Source of the DNA: Candidatus Tisiphia endosymbiont of Sialis lutaria
Lineage (GTDB): Bacteria; Pseudomonadota; Alphaproteobacteria; Rickettsiales; Rickettsiaceae
DNA: 64,000 nt
Direction of reading: 5' to 3'
Assembly: GCF_964026535.1 (NCBI RefSeq)
Contig: NZ_OZ032153.1
Coordinates: forward strand, 1,395,253-1,459,252
Both the position numbers and the translations under genes were made by a program. The first letter of the stretch is position 1. The number at the start of each line of letters is the position of its first letter. Below, in pieces: positions 17,822-26,667 of this stretch. The notes beneath the pieces were generated by a model. The model had not been told where the DNA came from. It saw only the letters and a program-made list of their open reading frames with translations, and did not search any database.

Positions 17822-18485
17822 ATCCGCTATTCCGAATGGTTTTTAAATATTTTGGTTCTTTAGGATCATCTTCTATCTTACTCCTTATTCTGACAATTTG
17901 TACGTCGATAGAACGAGGGCTGAGTCCTCCCATTATTTTTGATAACTCATCACGTTTCATTTCTTGTCCGATGTGGGTTAATAGTACTTCTAGTAGTTTT
18001 GTCTCTGTAGAGCTTAATGGTACCAGTTGATTATTTTTTATAAATTCCTTTGATTCGAAATTATAATAATTATTGCCTAACCGTTTGATTTTATCTTGTT
18101 TTTTATAATTATTATAGCTATTTAATAGATTGTTGATTCTTAATAATAATTCTTTCGGTTCAAAAGGTTTAGTTAAATAATCTGATGCCCCGGCTTCTAA
18201 GCCCTTGATACGATCATTTGGTTCTGACAATGCAGTTAGCATAACAATTGGTACAAGGTCTTTGGTAGCTCTTATAGTTTTAGCAAAATCAAGTCCTGTA
18301 ACATTTGGTAACATGACGTCCAAAATAATTAAGTCATAAATAGAAGATTTTAATAATTCCTCAGCTCCTTCGACAGAATGTGTTGTTGATACTAAAAAGC
18401 CGTTTTTATACAAAAACTGTTTTAAAAGTTTCTGTATTCTAGTATCATCATCAACTACAAGAATGTGGGGTTTTGAGCTTTGCAT
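17805..18485 (-). CDS. ompR: OmpR-family response regulator
   Basis: 226 aa. Receiver domain with acidic pocket VVDDD, phospho-acceptor Asp56 in LIILDVMLP, switch Thr in MLTAL and Lys106 in YLTKPFEP. The C-terminal winged-helix DNA-binding domain has LVPLSSTETKLLEVLL and SPRSIDVQIVRIRSKIEDD. It is the partner of the downstream EnvZ-like kinase. It is divergent from ilvE with only 53 nt between the start codons, so the two promoters share that space. Confidence 0.93.
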   Translation of the reverse strand: MQSSKPHILVVDDDTRIQKLLKQFLYKNGFLVSTTHSVEGAEELLKSSIYDLIILDVMLPNVTGLDFAKTIRATKDLVPIVMLTALSEPNDRIKGLEAGASDYLTKPFEPKELLLRINNLLNSYNNYKKQDKIKRLGNNYYNFESKEFIKNNQLVPLSSTETKLLEVLLTHIGQEMKRDELSKIMGGLSPRSIDVQIVRIRSKIEDDPKEPKYLKTIRNSGYAIYT

Positions 18486-18538
18486 AAATAAATTTTAGGT
18501 AATAAAAATTACTATAGTTTAATAGTAGAATATTAACA

Positions 18539-19441
18539 ATGACAATAATACAAGAAAATATACTAACTGAAAAGCCGTTTAAAAATCTTAATCAATTATC
18601 AGGTTATATTTGGATTAATGGTAGATTTATTGCTTGGCAGGAAGCCAAGATACATGCTCTTACTCATAGTTTGCATTATTCTGGTGGAGTTTTTGAAGGA
18701 GAGAAAGCATATAATGGTAAAATTTTTAAATTAGAAGAACATACACAACGTTTGATAGAGTCAGCAAAAAGTCTAAGCATAGAGGTGCCATATAGTTTTG
18801 AAAAGATTATAGAAGCTCACCAGCTACTTATAACAAAAAATAATATTAAAGATGCGTATATTCGCCCATTAATTTGGTTTGGTAGTGAATCTCTTAATCT
18901 GACTAATGTAAACTTATCGGTTAATCTATTAATCGCTGCTGTTCCATCAACTCTTAGACCTTCTGGAGCCTTAAGTCTGCATATTGCTCGTTGGCGAAAA
19001 TGTCATCCAAACTCATTGCCCCCACAATGTAAATCATCAGGACATTATAATATGATGATAGTATGCCAGAAAGAAGCTAAGTCTCTGGGGTACGATGATG
19101 CAATTTTATTAGATTGGCGGGGATATGTTGCTGAATGTAGTACGGCAAATATCTTCTTTGTTAAAGATGATCAATTATTCACTCCGATAGCTGATAGTTT
19201 TTTAAATGGTATAACGCGTCAAACAATTATAAAACTTGCTAATGATTTAAATATCAAGGTTATAGAAGAGTATATAACTCCAGATAGGGTAGGGGAGTTT
19301 AATGAATGTTTTATGACTGGTACAGCTGTAGAAGTTAAGGGGATTAAATCGATTAACCTTGGTGAGCGAAATGTCATCTTTGAAGATAGTAAAATTACTA
19401 ATTTGCTAAAAAAAGAATATAATGACTTAGTGTACAAATAA
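18539..19441 (+). CDS. ilvE: Branched-chain amino acid aminotransferase
   Basis: 300 aa, PLP fold type IV. It interconverts Leu/Ile/Val and their 2-oxo acids with glutamate/2-oxoglutarate. Motifs: [19 protein letters not shown], the likely PLP lysine Lys165 in QCKSSGHYN, and [13 protein letters not shown] [15 protein letters not shown] near the end. No other branched-chain biosynthesis gene is near, so it probably works on imported substrates. Start ATG 18,539; divergent from ompR. Confidence 0.92.
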   Translation: MTIIQENILTEKPFKNLNQLSGYIWINGRFIAWQEAKIHALTHSLHYSGGVFEGEKAYNGKIFKLEEHTQRLIESAKSLSIEVPYSFEKIIEAHQLLITKNNIKDAYIRPLIWFGSESLNLTNVNLSVNLLIAAVPSTLRPSGALSLHIARWRKCHPNSLPPQCKSSGHYNMMIVCQKEAKSLGYDDAILLDWRGYVAECSTANIFFVKDDQLFTPIADSFLNGITRQTIIKLANDLNIKVIEEYITPDRVGEFNECFMTGTAVEVKGIKSINLGERNVIFEDSKITNLLKKEYNDLVYK

Positions 19442-19474
19442 ATAGTGATATACTGAGGTTATGTAAAGTACTTT

Positions 19475-19747
19475 CGTCTATTAGCGAAGAGTAGCTTGGC
19501 AATACCGTCATTGCGAGCGAACGTATGTGAGTAAAGCAATCCACAAAAATGATTAAAGATTAAATGGATTGCTTCGTCGCTACTAAAGTAGCTCCTCGCA
19601 ATGACGAATTATGAACGTAGCTGTCATTGCGAGACCACATAGTGGTCGAAGCAATCCATTTTGGTCACTTTTTTGGATTGCCACGTTACCGCAAAGCGGC
19701 TCCTCGCAATGACGGAATGTTGTAAGGTAGCTCCTTGCTAATAGACG
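19475..19747. repeat. Composite palindromic element between ilvE and dapA
   Basis: Outer arms cgtctattagcgaagagtag (19,475) and tagctccttgctaatagacg (ending 19,747) enclose two tandem 'tcattgcgag ... ctcgcaatgacg' palindromes (19,506-19,606 and 19,622-19,714). This accounts for almost the whole gap. The outer motif ctattagcga also appears at 40,907 and 43,558. Confidence 0.8.
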
Positions 19748-19788
19748 ATTAGGGGCGAATAAAAATAATATGAATTTAACAGGTGTTT

Positions 19789-20667
19789 ATGGAAAATAAT
19801 ATATTCAAAGGAGTCATTACAGCTATGATAACTCCTTTTAAGGAAAATAAATTAGATTTTGCTTCTGTGGAAAAGATAGTGAATTATCAAATTGCTAATA
19901 AAGTTGATGGGATAGTGGTTGCTGGTTCTACTGGTGAGGGACCTAGTTTAACTTTGCAGGAATATCAGTCTTTATTACAAGCGGTTATCGAAATGACTAA
20001 CAAACGTATACCAGTAATAGCTGGTTGTTCAGCCATGACTACTAGCACCGCCGTAGATATGGTACAAATATGTACAAAAATTGCCGTTGATGGATTTATG
20101 TGTAGTATTCCTTCTTATGTAAAGCCAACTCAAGAGGGAATATATTGGCATTTTGAGGCTATCCATAATGCCAGTAATTTACCAATAATGCTATATTCAG
20201 TACCTAGTAGAACTTTGGCAGACTTTTCAGATGATACGATAATTAAGCTCAGTAAACTACCGCGTATTGTAGCCCTTAAAGATGCTGGTAACGATTTAGA
20301 ACGCCCATTACGAATTAGGTCTATGGTTAAAGATTTTAGCTTATTATGTGGTAATGATGAATTAGCTTTATCTTACAATGCTCATTCGGGGGTAGGGTGT
20401 GTTTCTGTTGCATCTAATATCACGCCTAGTTTGTGCAAGAAATTACAGGATAATTGTCGTGATGGTAATTATCAGGAAGCTCTGCAAATTCAGCAACAAT
20501 TATTACCTATATATAAAGCATTATTTGCAGAATCCAATCCGATACCGGTAAAATATGCTGCGGCAAGATTGGGGTTATGTGCCAATGAATTAAGGCTTCC
20601 TTTAACTTCAGCTAGTGTAGCCACCGAGGAAAAAATAAATAAAGCTATGGAATATGTCGGAATATAA
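19789..20667 (+). CDS. dapA: 4-hydroxy-tetrahydrodipicolinate synthase
   Basis: 292 aa from ATG 19,789, which has AGG six bases upstream; a GTG two codons earlier is less likely. It condenses pyruvate and aspartate semialdehyde, the first committed step to diaminopimelate for peptidoglycan. Motifs: GSTGEG at residues 46-51, Tyr136 in LYSVPSRT and the Schiff-base Lys164 in VALKDAGND. The last 14 nt overlap smpB, so the two are coupled. Confidence 0.95.
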   Translation: MENNIFKGVITAMITPFKENKLDFASVEKIVNYQIANKVDGIVVAGSTGEGPSLTLQEYQSLLQAVIEMTNKRIPVIAGCSAMTTSTAVDMVQICTKIAVDGFMCSIPSYVKPTQEGIYWHFEAIHNASNLPIMLYSVPSRTLADFSDDTIIKLSKLPRIVALKDAGNDLERPLRIRSMVKDFSLLCGNDELALSYNAHSGVGCVSVASNITPSLCKKLQDNCRDGNYQEALQIQQQLLPIYKALFAESNPIPVKYAAARLGLCANELRLPLTSASVATEEKINKAMEYVGI

Positions 20668-21115
20668 AAAAGTAATAGCGCAAAATAAGAAGGCATATTT
20701 CAATTACTTTATTGAAGAAAAAATTGAAGCTGGCATAATATTGACTGGTAGTGAAGTTAAATCATTGCGTCAAGGAAAAGCCAGTATAGAAGATAGTCAT
20801 GCAGAAAATTCAGCAAATGAAGTGTTTTTGTATAATTGTCATATTGCGGAATATGAAAAAGCTAATAGGTTTAATCACTCGACTAGAAGGACACGTAAGT
20901 TGCTCCTTAATTCGAGTGAGATAAAAAAAATAATTGGTAAGATTCGTTTAAAGGGTTATACTCTCGTAGCTCTTACTTTATATTTTAATAAGAAAAATAA
21001 AGTAAAAGTTGAGTTAGGAATCGCAAAAGGTAAAAAATTACATGATAAAAGACAGACAATTAAAGAACAAGATTGGAAAAGGGATCAAGGGCGAATTATG
21101 CGGGTGAAGTGCTAA
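20654..21115 (+). CDS. smpB: SsrA-binding protein SmpB
   Basis: 153 aa. It binds tmRNA and brings it to stalled ribosomes (trans-translation). Family sequence is clear: NKKAYFNYFIEEKIEAGI, LTGSEVKSLRQGKASIEDSH, and the basic tail KGKKLHDKRQTIKEQDWKRD. Start ATG 20,654 lies inside the dapA 3' end. Confidence 0.95.
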   Translation: MSEYKKVIAQNKKAYFNYFIEEKIEAGIILTGSEVKSLRQGKASIEDSHAENSANEVFLYNCHIAEYEKANRFNHSTRRTRKLLLNSSEIKKIIGKIRLKGYTLVALTLYFNKKNKVKVELGIAKGKKLHDKRQTIKEQDWKRDQGRIMRVKC

Positions 21116-21172
21116 CCATCATAAATGGATTAGATTGCTTCGTCTAAGAAAAAATTAACGAATGGTAAATTA

Positions 21173-22087
21173 ATGACAATAACTGCTGAATACCTAATTG
21201 AAAGAAAGCAAAATAAGACGAAATTAATGCTTTGGAAGCTAGCAACAATTTTTATGTTTATAGTTTTAATTGTGGTGATGATTAAGCAATTTGATTTGAC
21301 AAAATCTGAATATATAACTACTAATAGTAAATATATAGCTGCTATTTCAATAGAAGATATCATTTTTGAAGATGCAAAACGTGATACAAGATTGGAAAAA
21401 ATCATTGATGATGATCAGATTAGTGCTTTAGTGGTTAATGTCAATTCTCCTGGTGGAACTGTTGTTGGTTCAGAGAAAATTTATAATATACTCAGGAAAA
21501 TATCTGCAGAAAAGCCGGTAGTGGTTGTTATGGGTACATTGGCAGCCAGCGGCGGATATTTGATATCCTTAGGAGGTGATTACATAATTAGTCATAATGG
21601 GACAATTACCGGCTCAATTGGTGTAATTCTTCAAACTCTAGAAGTCACAGATTTAGCAAAAACTTTAGGTATTACCTTTAATAATTTTAAATCAGGAGAA
21701 TTAAAGGCAGTTCCTAATCCTACTGAAAAAGTCACAGAAGCTGTTCGTCAGGCAATAATGTCGAATGTACTAGATACTTATGATTATTTCATTGAACTAG
21801 TGGCTTTAAGAAGGAATATACCAATTGATCAAGTTAGAGAACTAGCTGATGGGCGGATATATTCTGGTCGCCAAGCTTTAAAGCTAAAGCTTGTTGATGC
21901 TGTGGGGTCACAGGATGATGCGATTAAATGGTTACAGGAAGTTAAAAAAATCGATAAGGATTTGAAAGTAAAAGAATTTAAAATAAAACCTAAACCAAAA
22001 TTCCTTGAGATTATAATGGAAGATTTTGATAGTATTTTACCAAGTTTTTTCAAAAATAAATTTCAAGGATTGGGGGCAATCTTTTGA
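21173..22087 (+). CDS. sppA: Signal peptide peptidase SppA-like, S49 family
   Basis: 304 aa. One N-terminal membrane anchor (LATIFMFIVLIVVMI, residues 24-38) and a periplasmic protease domain. The nucleophile Ser lies in TLAASGGYLIS and the general-base Lys in NFKSGELKAVPNP, the short SppA pattern. NVNSPGG and GSIGVILQ are conserved. It degrades cleaved signal peptides or membrane proteins. It follows smpB after a 57-nt gap that holds a fragment of a palindromic element, and precedes the IHF-like gene by 3 nt. Confidence 0.9.
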   Translation: MTITAEYLIERKQNKTKLMLWKLATIFMFIVLIVVMIKQFDLTKSEYITTNSKYIAAISIEDIIFEDAKRDTRLEKIIDDDQISALVVNVNSPGGTVVGSEKIYNILRKISAEKPVVVVMGTLAASGGYLISLGGDYIISHNGTITGSIGVILQTLEVTDLAKTLGITFNNFKSGELKAVPNPTEKVTEAVRQAIMSNVLDTYDYFIELVALRRNIPIDQVRELADGRIYSGRQALKLKLVDAVGSQDDAIKWLQEVKKIDKDLKVKEFKIKPKPKFLEIIMEDFDSILPSFFKNKFQGLGAIF

Positions 22088-22090
22088 TTT

Positions 22091-22333
22091 ATGGCAAAAA
22101 AATCTGACTTAGTAAATAAAATATCGGAGGAACTTAATTATCTTGCTAAGGAGGATATAAAAGATTCGGTAGATTTGGTTTTGGATTATTTACAATCTAG
22201 CTTAGCTGAGCAAAACCGTATTGAAATTAGAGGTTTTGGCAGTTTTTCAGTTAGGCAGCGGAAATTTTCAAATAGTGAGCAATCATATAAAACCGTCTAT
22301 TATCGTATGCCTAAAAATTATGGTAACATATAG
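22091..22333 (+). CDS. HU/IHF-family DNA-bending protein
   Basis: 80 aa. Helical N-terminus and the conserved beta-arm RIEIRGFGSFSVRQRKF are visible. The tail after the arm (YKTVYYRMPKNYG) is short and unlike E. coli IHF-beta, but similar to the short form I recall from Rickettsia (HimD). It forms dimers that bend DNA. It begins 3 nt after sppA and is probably co-transcribed with it. Confidence 0.85.
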   Translation: MAKKSDLVNKISEELNYLAKEDIKDSVDLVLDYLQSSLAEQNRIEIRGFGSFSVRQRKFSNSEQSYKTVYYRMPKNYGNI

Positions 22334-22452
22334 GGTATTAAATTTACTCTTCATCCCCATCTTTTATTAAAATCAATTTATTGCAAGATTTTTAGTGGAG
22401 AAGATGATAAAATAGCATTAGTTATCAATATAGAATTAAGAGGTTGTATTAT

Positions 22453-23442
22453 ATGTTTTTATCAAAATTTCTTGACCCTAAAAATGATTTTTGTTTTCGC
22501 CAAATTTTTGGTACTGAAAAGAACAAGGATATACTTGTTCATTTTTTAAATGATATTCTCAAATGTAAAGGAAATGAAAAAATAATTGAGGTGACGTTTT
22601 TACCAACTATCCAAGACCCTGATATTGCTATTTACAGAAAGTCTATAGTTGATGTGTTATGTAAAGATCAACATGGTAATCAATTCATCGTAGAGATGCA
22701 GATAAGTAAGCATCCAGGATTTGAGAAAAGAGCCCAATATTATGCAGCTAAAGCATATTCTAGGCAAATACTCAAAGAGGATGAAAACCATAAAAAGTTG
22801 GCAGTATACGCTAAATTAAAAGGAGTGATATTTTTAGCAATAGCAGATTTTGTGATGTTTGACGATAAAAAACATTGGAAGTCAGAGCATCGTCTTTTAG
22901 ATACAGAAAGCTACGCCAATGATTTAAAAGATTTTTACTTTGTTTTTTTAGAACTCAAGAAATTTAATAAAATTATCTCTAATCTAGAGACTACAGAGGA
23001 AAAGTGGATGTACTTTTTTAAGCATGCAGGAGATAGTACATTAACATTAGCCGAAATAGAGCAGTTAATAGGTAAGGATAAAATTATTAGGAGAGCCTTT
23101 GAGGCAGTAGACCAAGCAAGCTGGTCAGAAGCGGAGCTTAACACCTATGAGGAAAGAACAAAAGCCTATTTTGATAATTTAGCGGTAGAACAGCAACAAA
23201 TTGAAGATGCTGAAGCTAAAGGAAAAGCTATAGGCGAAGCTAAAGGAAAAGCTATAGGCGAAGCTATAGGAAAAGCTATAGGCGAAGCTATAGGCGAAGC
23301 TATAGGTGAAGCTAGAGGAAAAGCTGAAGGTATTAAAGAAAGTACTATAGCAATGGCAAAAAAAATGCTGAAAGAAAGCTATCCCATAGAAGTTATAAGT
23401 AAATTAACCGAACTAACCATTGAAGAAATAGAGAAGTTATAG
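22453..23442 (+). CDS. PD-(D/E)XK nuclease family 'transposase' protein (intact copy)
   Basis: 329 aa from ATG 22,453, nine bases after AGAGG; a TTG three codons upstream is possible. The core YRKSIVDVLCKDQHGNQFIVEMQ carries the D...E-x-Q form of the PD-(D/E)XK site. N-terminal FLDPKNDFCFRQIFG is typical of the PDDEXK_2 (Rpn-like) family. Residues about 255-290 are imperfect repeats of GEAxGKAI made by a tandem DNA repeat, followed by the family C-terminus (MLKESYPIEVISKLTELT). These proteins are thought to promote RecA-independent recombination; the role here is unknown. Confidence 0.8.
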   Translation: MFLSKFLDPKNDFCFRQIFGTEKNKDILVHFLNDILKCKGNEKIIEVTFLPTIQDPDIAIYRKSIVDVLCKDQHGNQFIVEMQISKHPGFEKRAQYYAAKAYSRQILKEDENHKKLAVYAKLKGVIFLAIADFVMFDDKKHWKSEHRLLDTESYANDLKDFYFVFLELKKFNKIISNLETTEEKWMYFFKHAGDSTLTLAEIEQLIGKDKIIRRAFEAVDQASWSEAELNTYEERTKAYFDNLAVEQQQIEDAEAKGKAIGEAKGKAIGEAIGKAIGEAIGEAIGEARGKAEGIKESTIAMAKKMLKESYPIEVISKLTELTIEEIEKL

Positions 23443-23508
23443 CTAACCCGTTAATGTTTTCGATAGTTTCTTTGTCTCTATTAGTTAGGAATCTTCCTGT
23501 TATAACTA

Positions 23509-23567
23509 TAGTCAATTCAGGAGAATTTGGAGCTAGGAGCGATGAGTGATATGTCCCCAACTTCTCC
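23509..23567. repeat. Truncated MITE
   Basis: Starts with tagtcaattcaggagaattt after a TA and continues with the MITE interior as far as aacttctc, but the terminal tcaattgacta is missing. It lies between the PD-(D/E)XK gene and mutS. Confidence 0.55.
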
Positions 23568-23631
23568 TCTCGTTCTATTTGCAAGACATCCTATCGTCTT
23601 TATTGTTTATTTTTTATAATTATGTGTAGTT

Positions 23632-26298
23632 ATGACTTTAGAAGAATTTCACCAAAAATATAATTATGCTCAATCAACCAAGATGATGCAACAATATTTA
23701 GACATCAAATTTGCTAATCTTGATTGTCTTCTATTGTTTAGGATGGGTGATTTTTATGAAATGTTTTTTGAGGATGCAATTCTTGCCAGTCAAGTTTTAG
23801 GTATTGCTTTGACTAAAAGAGGTTCTAATGGTGATTGTGAGATTGCTATGTGTGGTGTCCCTCATCATGCTCTTGAGACCTATTTGAATAAATTAATTGA
23901 AGAGAATTACAAAGTTGCTATTTGCGATCAATTAGAGACACCCGAAGAGGCAAAAAAACGTGATGGTTATAAGGCTGTAGTACATAGGGATGTAACGCGT
24001 ATCATCACCTCAGGTACTATTACTGAGGAATCTTTAATTGATGTTTGTGAGCCTAATTATTTGGCAAGTTTAGTTTTGTTAAAAAACAAAGCGTCAATTT
24101 GTTACGTAGATATTTCTACTGTGGAAATTTCAGTTATTGAGATTCCGCAAAATGAGATTATCAACGAACTATCGCGTCTTAAGCCGAAAGAGATTTTACT
24201 TAGTGAAAATTTGAGGGGGCATCAATTAGCTAGTAATATTAATAACCAATTGCATTTTCGTATCTCATATCAAGTTGATAGTTTTTTTGCTAGTAAGAAA
24301 TGTCATAAAATTATCTTAGATTTTTATAAAATTAATGATCTAAAAGCTATAGGTGAAGTATCTGAATGTCAAATAAGTAGTATTGGTAGTGTTTTAGAAT
24401 ATTTATCTTTGACCCAAAAGCAAAATATACCTTCTCTACCTTTACCTCGGTTGGTTAATTATCATAATTTTATGATAATTGATTCGGCAACTCGGCGGAA
24501 TTTGGAAATTACCAGTAATTTATTAGGAAAAACCAAAGGCAGTGTCCTTGCTACTATTGATCATACCGTTACTAAAGCTGCCAGCCGTCTATTATATCAC
24601 TTTTTATCTACACCACTAATAGATATTGATCAAATAAATTCTCGACAAAATATAACAGAGTTTTTTTATAAAAATATTGCCATAGTAGGAAATATTAAAA
24701 AATTACTCAAGAAAACTGGAGATTTAGAACGTTGTTTATCTAGAATTATGATGAATCGCGGCTCAGGACGAGATTTGCTAAATATTAAATATACGTTAAA
24801 TGCTGCACTGGAAATAAAGGGTGAATTTATTGCTCATTACGGGCTAAATCTGCCAGATTATATAGAGAACTTAATCAAACCATTATCTGGTAATGAACAA
24901 TTATATTCCTTAATAGACCAGGCAATTAGAGAGGATGCACCAAATAATACTAATGAAGGTGGTATAATAAATCATCATTATCACCCTAAACTACAAGAAT
25001 TATATGATCTAATTAATAATGGCAAATCACATATAGAGAAGCTAAAGAATCTATATCGTCTTGATACTGGCATTGAAACTCTCAAAATATCACATAATAA
25101 TGTGCTTGGGTTGTTTATTGAAATTACCCTAAGACATAGTGATAAGATGGTAGACACAAAATTTATTCATCGTCAAACAACTTCTAATGCTAGTCGATAT
25201 ACTACTATTGAATTACAAAAATTAGAAAGCGATATGGTTAATAGCAAAAGTTTAGCAATTAGTCTTGAACTGGAATTATATAATAAAATATGCCAGCAAG
25301 TTATTGATAATACCGTATTTCTGCGATTACTTAGCTGTTCTTTGAGTCAGCTTGATGTATTTTGTAATTTTGCTTATATTGCCGATGAATATAATTATGT
25401 TAGACCAGTTTTAACGAACGATTTAACTTTTGAAGTTATCAAGGGACGTCATCCAGTTGTTGAACAAAGCCTATTAACCGATAAAAAGAGCTTTATTGAC
25501 AATAATTGCACTTTATCCGAAGCTAATAGAATTTGGTTAATTACTGGACCTAATATGGCTGGTAAAAGTACTTTTTTGCGGCAGAATGCCCTAATAGCCA
25601 TATTAGCACAAATTGGTAGTTTTGTACCAGCGACAAGTGCCAAGATAGGAGTGGTAGACAAGATATTCAGTAGAATAGGGGCAGGGGACGATTTACAGGC
25701 AGGACAGTCGACTTTTATGGTAGAAATGCTAGAGACATCAGCTATTTTAGCACAATCTACTAAAAATTCCTTAGTAATACTAGATGAGGTTGGGCGTGGA
25801 ACTTCGACATATGATGGCGTATCAATTGCTTGGTCAGTGCTTGAATATATTCATGATAATCTCAAATGCCGATGTTTATTTGCTACGCATTATCATGAAT
25901 TAACCAGTATGAGTAATTTTTTGCCAAGCCTAAAAAATTATACAGTTGCTATTGAGGAATTAGGAAAAGAAATATTATTTTTGCATAATATTATCGAAGG
26001 GGCGGCTGATAAATCTTATGGAATTCATGTAGCCTACTTAGCGGGGCTACCAAAATCTGTTATAATTAGGGCGAATGACATTTTAGCAAAATTAGAAAAA
26101 AGTGCAACGTACAAAAATAAGCATATATTAAATACCGAATCAAACAATTTAAGTCTATTTAATTTGCCAGTAGAAAGTAAAAAAGAAATGAAATTCAATA
26201 AGTTAGAAAAAGAAATTAATACAATCGATCCTGATCAACTCTCCCCTAAGCAAGCTTTAGAGTTAGTCTATAAGTTAAAAGGATTGATTGTTGAGTAA
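23632..26298 (+). CDS. mutS: DNA mismatch repair protein MutS
   Basis: 888 aa, normal length. Mismatch-recognition F-x-E in GDFYEMFFEDA (about residues 40-50), connector and lever domains, Walker A GPNMAGKSTFLR (about 639), Walker B LVILDEVGRGTSTYDG and FATHYHEL. The C-terminus has the helix-turn-helix dimer segment and SPKQALELVYKLK. It binds mispairs and recruits MutL. A clear backbone gene; the downstream gap consists of palindromic elements. Confidence 0.97.
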   Translation: MTLEEFHQKYNYAQSTKMMQQYLDIKFANLDCLLLFRMGDFYEMFFEDAILASQVLGIALTKRGSNGDCEIAMCGVPHHALETYLNKLIEENYKVAICDQLETPEEAKKRDGYKAVVHRDVTRIITSGTITEESLIDVCEPNYLASLVLLKNKASICYVDISTVEISVIEIPQNEIINELSRLKPKEILLSENLRGHQLASNINNQLHFRISYQVDSFFASKKCHKIILDFYKINDLKAIGEVSECQISSIGSVLEYLSLTQKQNIPSLPLPRLVNYHNFMIIDSATRRNLEITSNLLGKTKGSVLATIDHTVTKAASRLLYHFLSTPLIDIDQINSRQNITEFFYKNIAIVGNIKKLLKKTGDLERCLSRIMMNRGSGRDLLNIKYTLNAALEIKGEFIAHYGLNLPDYIENLIKPLSGNEQLYSLIDQAIREDAPNNTNEGGIINHHYHPKLQELYDLINNGKSHIEKLKNLYRLDTGIETLKISHNNVLGLFIEITLRHSDKMVDTKFIHRQTTSNASRYTTIELQKLESDMVNSKSLAISLELELYNKICQQVIDNTVFLRLLSCSLSQLDVFCNFAYIADEYNYVRPVLTNDLTFEVIKGRHPVVEQSLLTDKKSFIDNNCTLSEANRIWLITGPNMAGKSTFLRQNALIAILAQIGSFVPATSAKIGVVDKIFSRIGAGDDLQAGQSTFMVEMLETSAILAQSTKNSLVILDEVGRGTSTYDGVSIAWSVLEYIHDNLKCRCLFATHYHELTSMSNFLPSLKNYTVAIEELGKEILFLHNIIEGAADKSYGIHVAYLAGLPKSVIIRANDILAKLEKSATYKNKHILNTESNNLSLFNLPVESKKEMKFNKLEKEINTIDPDQLSPKQALELVYKLKGLIVE

Positions 26299-26329
26299 AC
26301 GCCTATAATGACGTATAGATACACCAAGA

Positions 26330-26485
26330 CTATATGGATTGCTTCGTCGTGCGGTTTCCGCACTCCTCGCAATGACGTTTGGGGGGCATATACGTCATTG
26401 CGAGACCATGTAATGGTCGAAGCAATCCATAAAAGTAACCAAAGATGGATTGCTACGACCTACTTTCGTGGTCTCGCAATGACAA
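26330..26485. repeat. Two 'tcattgcgag' palindromic elements after mutS
   Basis: 26,330-26,380 (half element with 'gtgcggtttccgcac' hairpin) and 26,392-26,483 (full palindrome 'cgtcattgcgagacc ... ggtctcgcaatgac'). No gene is supported in 26,299-26,667; a short open frame there is formed by the repeats. Confidence 0.8.
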
Positions 26486-26667
26486 CTTTTCTACTTTATT
26501 TTCTTAAAACGTTGCCAATTCAAGCTAATTCACTTTAAGATTATAAAAATAATAGTTGCCACATTAATTATATACTATATAATACACACCATAAAACAAA
26601 AATCCGTTCAATACGGCATATGAATTTGTATGTCATTAGAACAATTAACTTTAATTAAGTAATAGCA

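Noticed and set aside
26308..26538. 76-codon frame after mutS
   Set aside because: Entirely formed by two 'tcattgcgag' repeats.
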